The notes beneath the pieces are model-generated. The model ran no database searches, had not been told where the DNA came from, and saw nothing but the letters and a program-made list of their open reading frames with translations. 64,000 bases of DNA from Devosia faecipullorum (GTDB taxonomy: Bacteria > Pseudomonadota > Alphaproteobacteria > Rhizobiales > Devosiaceae), in assembly GCF_015158295.1 (NCBI RefSeq), contig NZ_JACDXV010000002.1, positions 381,501-445,500 on the forward strand. Reading direction: 5' to 3'. Positions within the stretch are counted from its first letter, which is position 1; each line of letters opens with the position of its first letter. A program made the translations under genes and the position numbers. Shown piece after piece: positions 56,954 through 64,000 of this stretch.

Positions 56954-57939
56954 AGAGGCCCACCGCGCTCGCTCTGCTGCTATTGACCCTTTCCGGTCAG
57001 GCCGGTGCGGTGGAAGCGACGGTGAGCGCGGCGCAGATCCAGAGTTTTCGGGGCGCATCGGTCGGCGAGCGCGTCGACCAGCTGATCTTTCGCGGCGGCA
57101 TGACGCTGCAAAGTCCAGACGATACCTTTGGCGGACTGTCCAGCATCAGCCAGACCGGCGCCGAACAGCGCATTGCCTTCGTGAGCGATCGCGGCCATTT
57201 CGTTTCCGGCCAATTGGCCTATGACGAGGCTGACCGGCTGTTCGGCTTTATCGGCGTCACCATCGAGCCGCTGCAAAATTCATCCGGCCAGATATTGCCG
57301 CGCCAATATGCGCGCGATGCCGAAGGCATGGATACGATCTGGCGGGATGGCGCGGCGGTGGGCGTGCGGGTGAGTTTCGAGCACCTGACGCGGGTGGCTG
57401 ATTTTACCATTCATGAAGGGCGTCCGGGCGGTCCGGCGCGCGAAGTGGCGATCCCGCAATGGCTCACCGATCTGCGCACCAATGAATCGCTGGAATCGAT
57501 CTGTATCGCGCCGTCGGCCTCGCCCGTTGCCGGCTCGACCATCCTCATCACCGAGGAGGCGCTGGATGAGAACGGCAATCATCGCGGCGAAATGCTGGGC
57601 GTGAGGGACAAAGGGCCGTTCACCTATCGCAATTCGCCCATCGTCAATCCCACCGATTGCGCCTTCCTGCCCAATGGCGACCTGCTGGTGCTGGAGCGCG
57701 GCGTCTCGCTCTTCAGCTTCGTGATGAACCTGCGGCGGGTTCCGGCCGCTGAAGTACGGCCCGGCAATTTGCTGGCGGGTGAATTGCTGCTGTCGGCCCA
57801 GGGTGGCGAAATCGACAATATGGAAAGCCTGATGGTGCATGTAACGCCGGGTGGCGAAACGCGCATCCTCATGGGGTCGGACAACAATTTCAACGGCTGG
57901 CAGCGCACCATGCTCCTCGAATTCGCGCTGCCGGACTGA
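56950..57939 (+). CDS. Secreted esterase-like/phytase-like beta-propeller protein
   Basis: 329 residues. Signal peptide ([15 protein letters not shown]) and repeating propeller blades with [34 protein letters not shown] and [25 protein letters not shown], as in the 'esterase-like activity of phytase' family. Its natural substrate is unknown. Coupled to cobT by ATGA overlap, although no functional tie is obvious. Confidence 0.82.
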   Translation: MKRPTALALLLLTLSGQAGAVEATVSAAQIQSFRGASVGERVDQLIFRGGMTLQSPDDTFGGLSSISQTGAEQRIAFVSDRGHFVSGQLAYDEADRLFGFIGVTIEPLQNSSGQILPRQYARDAEGMDTIWRDGAAVGVRVSFEHLTRVADFTIHEGRPGGPAREVAIPQWLTDLRTNESLESICIAPSASPVAGSTILITEEALDENGNHRGEMLGVRDKGPFTYRNSPIVNPTDCAFLPNGDLLVLERGVSLFSFVMNLRRVPAAEVRPGNLLAGELLLSAQGGEIDNMESLMVHVTPGGETRILMGSDNNFNGWQRTMLLEFALPD

Positions 57940-57976
57940 GCCTTCCCCTTTCCTGGAGGATGGGAAGGCTTGTGTC

Positions 57977-58612
57977 CTATGCCGCTGCCGGCAGCCGGCG
58001 CAGCACCAGGTCGCGAATGGTTTTATAGGGCGCGAGCATCAGCACCGCCATGATCAGCTTGACCAGGAAATCCCCCAGCGCCAGCGATTGCCAGAGCTCG
58101 ACCTCCTGTCCGATCCCCAGTAGCGGCGCCGGGAAGGCGAGCGAAGAATCCTCCATGCCAAAATAGGCGTCGATGCCGGCAAAGGCGGGCGCCATGGCGA
58201 GGGAGAAAAAGATCGCCGTGTCCAGCGCCGAGGAGAAAAGCGAGGAGAACATCGGTGCGTGCCACCATGGCCCATGGCGCAGGCGGTGGAAGATGGACAC
58301 GTCGAGCAATTGCGCGACGAGAAAGGCCGAGCCCGAGGCAATGGCGATGCGGGGCGTGGCCAGCCAGATGGACAATATGACCGCCACGACGAAGCCGGAC
58401 AGCACGACAAGGCGGGTCTTTTGCGGTCCGAAGGCGCGGTTGGAAAGATCGGTAACGAGGAAGGCGACCGGATAGGTGAAGGCGCCCCAGGTCAGAATGT
58501 CACCGATATGGACGCCGGCAAGGGTCAGATCGACCGGATATTGCACGAGAATATTGGAGGCGGCGACTACGGCCGCCATGGCGGCCAGCGCTACCAGCAA
58601 GCGAGACAGCAT
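57977..58612 (-). CDS. Queuosine precursor transporter (VUT/YhhQ family)
   Basis: 211 residues with about six membrane helices and the YhhQ signatures VTDLSNRAFGPQKTR and SALDTAIFFSLA. Members bring preQ0/preQ1 into the cell for tRNA queuosine synthesis. AAAGG precedes the ATG at 58612. Its leader (58613-58767) is rich in hairpins, suggesting RNA-level control. Confidence 0.85.
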   Translation of the reverse strand: MLSRLLVALAAMAAVVAASNILVQYPVDLTLAGVHIGDILTWGAFTYPVAFLVTDLSNRAFGPQKTRLVVLSGFVVAVILSIWLATPRIAIASGSAFLVAQLLDVSIFHRLRHGPWWHAPMFSSLFSSALDTAIFFSLAMAPAFAGIDAYFGMEDSSLAFPAPLLGIGQEVELWQSLALGDFLVKLIMAVLMLAPYKTIRDLVLRRLPAAA

Positions 58613-58767
58613 CAGACTGTACCTTTGTTGGGTGCGACCGGCAGGAGACCGGAGCACCGTTGAGAGGGAGAGGCGAGGCCTCGTCCTTTGGGCGTCACCC
58701 CCGGGGTTCGATCCGGGGGAGATTTAAGTCGACCGCTCTGCCGGATGCTTCTTGATAAGGGACCGGC
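58613..58767 (-). promoter_or_regulatory. Structured 5' leader of the queuosine-precursor transporter gene
   Basis: Between the rpmB terminator and the transporter ATG. Read on the minus strand: segment ATCCGG (complement of 58741-58746) can pair with CCGGAT (58711-58716), or the overlapping CCCCCGG (58713-58719) can pair with CCGGGGG (58698-58704); the two are mutually exclusive. A further hairpin (58631-58658) with GGTGC/GCACC and CCGG/CCGG arms lies just before the ribosome site. A riboswitch or attenuator is possible; it does not match a preQ1 motif I can recognise. Confidence 0.45.
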
Positions 58768-58801
58768 AAAACAAAACCGCGCGGAGCAGGCTCCACGCGG
58801 T
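58768..58801 (-). terminator. Terminator after rpmB
   Basis: On the minus strand ACCGCGTGGAG, loop CCTG, CTCCGCGCGGT, then TTTGTTTTGCC. Strong GC stem with one mismatch and a T-rich tail. Confidence 0.88.
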
Positions 58802-58823
58802 CGAAAATCTAGCAGGAAATCGA

Positions 58824-59108
58824 TCAGGCGGCGAGAGCGGCGCGGATTTCCTTCTTGATGCCCTGAGCCAGCGGGCTCAGATCGGCATCATCCTGCTTGA
58901 GCAGGAAAGCATCGAGGCCGCCGCGGTGCTCGACCGAACGCAGGGCCGCAGCCGAGATGCGCAGCTTGACCGAGCGGTTCAGCGCGTCCGAGAGCAGCGT
59001 CACGTTGACGAGATTGGGGAGAAAGCGGCGGCGGGTCCGGTTGAGAGCGTGGGAAACATTGTTGCCCACCATCACACCCTTGCCGGTGAGTTCGCAGCGA
59101 CGTGCCAT
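58824..59108 (-). CDS. rpmB: 50S ribosomal protein L28
   Basis: 94 residues: [33 protein letters not shown] is the L28 signature start. AGGA nine bases upstream supports the ATG at 59108. It lies beside the divergent DUF3108 gene, as in related genomes, and is closed by its own terminator. Confidence 0.96.
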   Translation of the reverse strand: MARRCELTGKGVMVGNNVSHALNRTRRRFLPNLVNVTLLSDALNRSVKLRISAAALRSVEHRGGLDAFLLKQDDADLSPLAQGIKKEIRAALAA

Positions 59109-59329
59109 TTTTCGAAATCCTGTTTGTGTAAAGGTCCTCACGTGGCGGGCGATCCCGCAACGGGCCTCGATTGTGGTGAAATCTGGCGGTTCTTTAGAGA
59201 ATAGGGCCCGCTCCGTCAAGCCGAAGGGCGCTTCAAAGGCCCGCGAGTGCCTTGCGCGGCGCATGAGGGGACGGCAATTTGACTGGATAAAGTGATTCGT
59301 CTCGCCCCGACATGTCCGCCGGCGGGAAC

Positions 59330-60136
59330 ATGCAGCCGAGAAATACTGTCTTGATCCGTTCCGCCCTGAGCCTGCTGGCCGCCAGCTTTGTCCTTTTCGC
59401 CCCGTCCGTCTTCGCCGCGCCGGTCGATGCCCGGGTCAGTTATGTGGTGACCGTCGGCGGGATCAATGTGGCGCTGGTCGATATTGATTTCGATGACGAT
59501 GGGCGGCGCTATGGCTTCGATCTGTCGGCGCGGGTGACGGGGCTTGCCAATGTGGTGGCGAGCGGCACCGCCAAAGTCAGCGCCAGCGGCGCCTCGGCGG
59601 GAGGGAGCCTGCAATCGGAGCGGTTCGCGCTTGAAACGCGCGCCAATGGCGAAAATTTCAAGGTCGATGTCGGATTTTCCGGCCGCAATGTCTCCTCCTT
59701 CCAGGTTACTCCGCCGATTGTCGACACCTATGACCGGGTGCCGCTCGAGCGTGTCCATCTTACTGGGGTGGGCGACTTCCTCTCCGCCTTCGTTCTCAAG
59801 GGCCGGGAACTGGACAAAGGGCTTTGCGAACGCGAATTCAAGATTTTCACCGGCGTCGAGCGCTTCAATATCCGCATGGGCTTTCTTGATCGGGACGAAG
59901 CGACATCGCCGCGCACCGGCTATCAGGGGCCGCTTGTGGCTTGCTCGGTAAAGTATCAGCCGATTTCCGGACATTTCGACAGCTCGGAAATGACGCAATA
60001 TCTGGCCGATAACAGCCGGATCATCCTGTGGTACGCGCCGCTCGGCGCTTCGGGGTATTTTGTCCCCTATCGCGTCAATATCGGCACCAGCATGGGCGAT
60101 CTGTCCATCGTGCTGACCAATAGCCGGGTCGAATAG
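59330..60136 (+). CDS. DUF3108 domain-containing secreted protein
   Basis: 268 residues with a signal peptide ending in SVFAAP and the DUF3108 pattern ([63 protein letters not shown]). The family is a predicted periplasmic or outer-membrane-associated beta protein of unknown function, often beside rpmB in this order. Confidence 0.85.
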   Translation: MQPRNTVLIRSALSLLAASFVLFAPSVFAAPVDARVSYVVTVGGINVALVDIDFDDDGRRYGFDLSARVTGLANVVASGTAKVSASGASAGGSLQSERFALETRANGENFKVDVGFSGRNVSSFQVTPPIVDTYDRVPLERVHLTGVGDFLSAFVLKGRELDKGLCEREFKIFTGVERFNIRMGFLDRDEATSPRTGYQGPLVACSVKYQPISGHFDSSEMTQYLADNSRIILWYAPLGASGYFVPYRVNIGTSMGDLSIVLTNSRVE

Positions 60137-60993
60137 AACTGTCTCGCTTGGGGACGGTCAACGGCTTTTTTGACAATTTTTCTCGCTTTTCGCAGCGCAA
60201 ATGCGCCCTTTCGCGGTTAACGCCAGCGACAGGTTTGGTAACGCCCTTGCGCAGGATTTCGTGAACAAATTGTCGATTTCGGCAGAATTTACCCAAAATT
60301 TACCGAGTTGAACGCGCGCATGCCGCGCCATGCGGGGCTTGTCATCCGGCTGGTGTTGCGCGGGCCCCGCGCCTACCAGCATTGGTGGAGAACAAAGCGG
60401 CATTGCCCCATTCGCCCCGATTCTGTCCCTGTTCGTTCCGGGTCTGGTCGCAGTGTTAATCGCGCGGGCAGTTTTATTATCCGGTTGTCTCCCGATGGGA
60501 CAGCAGTCGGTTTCTGGCAGCGGCAAGCGCCTCTAGGACCCTGAGGACGCTGACTTGAGGGATACGGAAGGGCCGGTCTCTGTCCCATAGCGGCACGTCA
60601 ATGCTGTTTTTTATGAACGTCTTGCGCCGGAAGGCCGGCACGGTGGGCTTATGAGGATAAACGGACAAAAAAATCTACGTTCTGTCGGCATTTACCGGGC
60701 CTTCACCTTTGGCGGATTTGGCACCATTTTTACCGGATCGAAACCAAGTTGAACGAGATTTCTTCCATTGGGCGGCTTCGCGCGGTCGGCTTGTATGGCC
60801 GAAATTGTGCGCCACCACATCTGGTAGGGAACGAAGCCGGATTTGCTGATTCTCGCCGATTCGATGCTGTTTCGTTTCCTCTTGGTTCCGTAAATTAAGT
60901 CTCGTGGCAAAAAGGCGGCAGCTTTGTCCTTTGTCGGGACAATTGCGCGCCGGCCCTCGCAAGCGCGGCGCCAATTGCCTAGATAGAGGCACG
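60137..60993. other. 857-bp region without a convincing gene
   Basis: AT-richer islands (TTTTTTGACAATTTTT at 60165-60180; TTTACCCAAAATTTACCG at 60288-60305) alternate with GC-rich parts. Short open frames on both strands (for example 60692-60820 on the minus strand, about 42 codons from an ATG at 60820) lack ribosome sites or family similarity. It likely holds the helicase promoter and perhaps an unannotated RNA. This is the largest gap in the window. Confidence 0.5.
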
Positions 60994-63975
60994 ATGACTT
61001 TCGCACCCTCCCATTCGGTCAAGGCGATTCTCGGCCCGACCAATACCGGCAAGACCTATTTCGCCATCGAGCGCATGTTGGCCCATCCCACCGGGATGAT
61101 CGGCCTGCCGCTGCGCCTGTTGGCACGGGAGGTCTATCACCGCGTGGTAGAGCGGGTCGGCGAGCAGGCGGTGGCCCTGGTGACGGGCGAAGAGCGCATC
61201 GTGCCGGCCAAGCCGCGCTATTGGGTGGCGACGGTGGAAGCCATGCCGATGGATATTCGCGTCGATTGCGTGGCGGTGGACGAAATCCAGACCGCCATCG
61301 ATTTCGACCGTGGCCATGTGTTTACAGAGCGGATCCTCAAGGCGCGCGGCTTTCACGAAACCCTGCTGCTCGGCTCGGCAACCATGGCGGGCGTGGTCAA
61401 GAAACTGATCCCCCATGCCGAAATCATCGAGCGGCCACGCTTTTCACAATTGACCTATTCGGGGTCCAAGAAAATCTCGCGGCAGCCGCCGCGCTCGGCC
61501 ATCGTCGCCTTTTCGGCGCGCCAGGTCTATGCGATCGCCGAACTGATCCGGCGCGAGCGGGGCGGCGCGGCGGTGGTGATGGGGGCATTGAGCCCGCGCA
61601 CCAGAAACGCGCAGGTTGATCTTTATCAGAATGGCGACGTCGATTTCCTGGTGGCAACCGACGCTATCGGCATGGGTCTCAATCTGGACATCCACCATGT
61701 CGCCTTTGCCGACGATACCAAATTCGACGGACATCAGAGCCGGCCGCTGACCCCGGCCGAACTGGGCCAGATCGCCGGGCGGGCCGGGCGGCACCGGCAC
61801 AATGGCACGTTCGGCGTGACCGGGGGCACCGAGGGCTTCGATGAAGAATTGGTGGTGCAGCTCGAAACCCATGATTTCGAGCCGGTGCGGCAGGTGCAAT
61901 GGCGCAATAGTGTGCTGGATTTTTCGTCCATCGAGCGGTTGCGCGCGGCGCTGGAGGTGACGCCCGAGGACCGCACACTGACCCGGGTGCCCATTGCCAC
62001 CGACCAGATGGCGCTGGAATTTCTGGCGCGCAACGAGGCCGGCGCCTTGGCGCGCGGCCACGAAGCGGTCAAACTGCTCTGGGAATGTTGCCAGATTCCC
62101 GATTATCAAGGGATTTCTCCGGCTGCGCATGGCGAAATCGTTACCCGTATCTTTTCGGATTTGAGACGAATTGGACGGGTCAGCGAAGACTGGATTGCCG
62201 AGCAGGTGCGGTTTTGCGACAATGGGGAGGGCGACATTGACACACTCAGCAATCGGATCAAGCAGATCCGGACCTGGACCTTTGTCGCCAACCGCAAAAA
62301 CTGGCTTGAAGACCCTGCATATTGGCGCGACAAGACACGGGATATTGAAGACCGCCTGAGTGACGCTCTGCATGAGCGCCTCACCCAGCGCTTCGTTGAT
62401 CGGCGCACGAGCGTCTTGCTCCGCCACCTGAAAGACAAACGTATGGTATCTCCCGAAATCAATGAACGTGGCGAAGTCCGGCTGGAAGGCCATTTGATCG
62501 GCACGCTCGAAGGCTTCCGCTTTTCCCTGGCGCGCGCTGATGGCGAACTGGATGCCAAGGGGCTGCGCACCGCCGCCGATTCGGTAGTGGCGCCGGAGAT
62601 ACACAATCGCGCCGACCGCCTGAGCGGTTCGCCGAATGAAGAATTCGTGCTGGCCACCGATGGAAGGCTGCGCTGGCGCGGGGAAGTCATTGCCGAACTG
62701 GCGGAGGGCGACAGCCTCTACCGTCCGCGCATCATCATTCTGGCCGACGAGACGCTGACAGGGCCGGATCTCGAACGGGTGCAGGACCGGCTGATGCTGT
62801 GGCTGCGCCACCATATCAATACCGTGCTCGAACCCGTCATGTCGCTGGAAGCGCCGGCTGATATCGAAGGGACGGCACGGGGACTGACCTATCAGCTCCA
62901 TGAGCATCTGGGCCTGTTGCCACGCCACGAAGTGGCTGAGGCGGTCAAAGGGCTGGATCAGGATCTGCGCGGCAAGCTGCGCAAGCTGGGCATCAAGTTC
63001 GGCGCCTACCACATTTATCTGCCGCTTTCGCTCAAGCCGGCCCCCCGCGAGCTGGCGCTGATTCTGTTCGCGTTGAAGCATGGTGGTGTGCGCCAGCCCG
63101 GCGTGACCGACATTCCCCATATTGTTCTTTCGGGACGCACCTCGTTCCTGGTCGATCCCGAGGTCGATACGCGCCTTTACGAAACCGCCGGCTTCAAGGT
63201 GGCGGGCAAGCGGGCGGTGCGCGTCGATATTCTCGAACGCCTGGCCGATATTATCCGTCCGCTGATCGCGCTCGATGCCAGCCGCCCTTATGCGGGCGAA
63301 TTGCCGGCGGGCGCAGCGGAGGGCAACGGTTTCCGCGTCACGGTGGAAATGACCAGCCTGCTGGGCTGTTCGGGCGAGGATTTCGCCTCGATCCTGACCT
63401 CGCTGGGCTATCGGGTTCGCCGGACGCCCAAGGCCGCTGCGCCTCTGGCCTCGACCGAAGCGCTGCCGGAAATGGCTGCGGAAGCGCCTGCATCCGAACA
63501 GGTGCCAACGGGTGATGAGGCAGGCACGGAAGTGGCTGTCGAGGTCGTCGCGGCCGTTGAGGCAACGCAGATGGAGCCCGTCGCGGAAGGCGATGCGCCC
63601 GAGGCTTTGCCCGTCGAAATCGCTGCCGACCCGGCGGTCCCGGCCGAGCCCGAATTCGACGAGGTCTGGTTCCCCGGTCGCCGCAACAATGATCAGCGTC
63701 GCCATGAGCCGCGCGGACGCAAGGAAGCCGAGGGCGAAGGGCGGCAGAGCCGGCGCAACGAGCGCCCGCGGCACGATCGCGGCCCGCGCCGGCCCGAAGG
63801 CGAGGGACGCCCCGCTGGTGGCCGGCCCAATGGCAAGGGGCGCGAGGAAGCCCGCACCCGTCCCGACAAGGGAGAGCAGAAGGAGCGCCGTCCGCAGCGC
63901 GAAGAGCGCAAGCCGGTCTTTGATCCCGACAGCCCCTTTGCGGCGCTTGCCGCGTTGCGCGGCAAGTCGGAGTAG
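60994..63975 (+). CDS. Suv3-like helicase with disordered basic C-terminal tail
   Basis: 993 residues. Walker A LGPTNTGKTYFAIER (about 12-26), DEIQ box (VAVDEIQTAID), GSATM, and IAGRAGRHRHNGTFG as motif VI, the pattern of Suv3-type superfamily 2 RNA helicases. The last ~170 residues are low-complexity: first Ala/Glu/Pro-rich, then Arg/Gly/Glu-rich, ending in FAALAALRGKSE. The start at 60994 follows the usual family length. RNA unwinding and decay is the likely role. Only 25 bases follow the stop. Confidence 0.88.
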   Translation: MTFAPSHSVKAILGPTNTGKTYFAIERMLAHPTGMIGLPLRLLAREVYHRVVERVGEQAVALVTGEERIVPAKPRYWVATVEAMPMDIRVDCVAVDEIQTAIDFDRGHVFTERILKARGFHETLLLGSATMAGVVKKLIPHAEIIERPRFSQLTYSGSKKISRQPPRSAIVAFSARQVYAIAELIRRERGGAAVVMGALSPRTRNAQVDLYQNGDVDFLVATDAIGMGLNLDIHHVAFADDTKFDGHQSRPLTPAELGQIAGRAGRHRHNGTFGVTGGTEGFDEELVVQLETHDFEPVRQVQWRNSVLDFSSIERLRAALEVTPEDRTLTRVPIATDQMALEFLARNEAGALARGHEAVKLLWECCQIPDYQGISPAAHGEIVTRIFSDLRRIGRVSEDWIAEQVRFCDNGEGDIDTLSNRIKQIRTWTFVANRKNWLEDPAYWRDKTRDIEDRLSDALHERLTQRFVDRRTSVLLRHLKDKRMVSPEINERGEVRLEGHLIGTLEGFRFSLARADGELDAKGLRTAADSVVAPEIHNRADRLSGSPNEEFVLATDGRLRWRGEVIAELAEGDSLYRPRIIILADETLTGPDLERVQDRLMLWLRHHINTVLEPVMSLEAPADIEGTARGLTYQLHEHLGLLPRHEVAEAVKGLDQDLRGKLRKLGIKFGAYHIYLPLSLKPAPRELALILFALKHGGVRQPGVTDIPHIVLSGRTSFLVDPEVDTRLYETAGFKVAGKRAVRVDILERLADIIRPLIALDASRPYAGELPAGAAEGNGFRVTVEMTSLLGCSGEDFASILTSLGYRVRRTPKAAAPLASTEALPEMAAEAPASEQVPTGDEAGTEVAVEVVAAVEATQMEPVAEGDAPEALPVEIAADPAVPAEPEFDEVWFPGRRNNDQRRHEPRGRKEAEGEGRQSRRNERPRHDRGPRRPEGEGRPAGGRPNGKGREEARTRPDKGEQKERRPQREERKPVFDPDSPFAALAALRGKSE

Positions 63976-64000
63976 GGTTTGACAGGGCCGGGGGAAACGC

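Noticed and set aside
58690-58745. A tRNA gene
   Set aside because: T-arm-like and D-arm-like pieces lie on opposite strands and no acceptor stem pairs.
60308-60544. A 78-codon plus-strand gene before the helicase
   Set aside because: No ribosome site or family similarity, and an overlapping second frame of the same kind (60330-60536) shows that chance frames occur here.

Overview
The window looks like chromosomal DNA of an alphaproteobacterium of the order Hyphomicrobiales (Rhizobiales), most likely Devosia-like. The evidence is uniformly high GC, rhizobial-style gene neighbourhoods (accA-xerD-aroK-aroB-bolA-J protein-cobS-cobT; rpmB next to a DUF3108 gene and a Suv3-like helicase), a che locus with two CheY proteins, a STAS protein and CheD, and palindromic intergenic repeats of the kind common in this order. 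The genus is an inference. No rRNA, tRNA, CRISPR array, insertion sequence or prophage was seen.

Layout. 1-5008: end of a fumarylacetoacetate hydrolase-family gene, a RecD-like helicase, a KefB-like antiporter without an RCK domain, an Rrf2 regulator, and purU on the other strand. 5101-9555 (minus): a potFGHI-type polyamine ABC operon, followed by a very short ORF with a near-perfect Shine-Dalgarno and a terminator. 9987-11797: psuG-psuK for pseudouridine breakdown. 11968-14172 (minus): a siderophore-interacting flavin reductase behind a striking 14-bp palindrome, and a homoserine-dehydrogenase-like/SAF oxidoreductase.

14525-36117 is a 21.6-kb chemotaxis island. The first block is a STAS protein (CheS-like), cheY1, cheA and cheW, closed by a terminator. 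After an interposed HAD nucleotidase come a minus-strand gene with a CheZ/CheT-type DxxxQ motif, then cheD, a short atypical receptor, cheR, cheB and cheY2, closed by a second terminator. Five methyl-accepting proteins follow in a row. They share almost the same signalling tip and all end in a W-x-E-F tail, but each has a different sensor: three different periplasmic domains of Cache-like type, one Cache-like domain without a recognised family, and one soluble double PAS. Together they form a nearly complete two-CheY signalling system with phosphate-sink architecture.

36192-48602: cell-envelope and housekeeping genes (dsbB, DUF72, a secreted nuclease-like protein plus M48 protease, a Nudix hydrolase plus GNAT, argJ, secA, a parvulin chaperone, an L,D-transpeptidase). 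48748-57939: accA, xerD, shikimate genes aroK-aroB, BolA, a J-domain protein, cobaltochelatase cobS-cobT and a phytase-like esterase. 57977-63975: a queuosine-precursor transporter with a structured leader, rpmB, DUF3108 and a large Suv3-like helicase whose gene nearly reaches the window end.

Items most worth following up: the CheT candidate and split che operon, the tandem receptor array, the tiny ORF at 5226-5297, the palindrome at 12789-12821, and the structured leader at 58613-58767.
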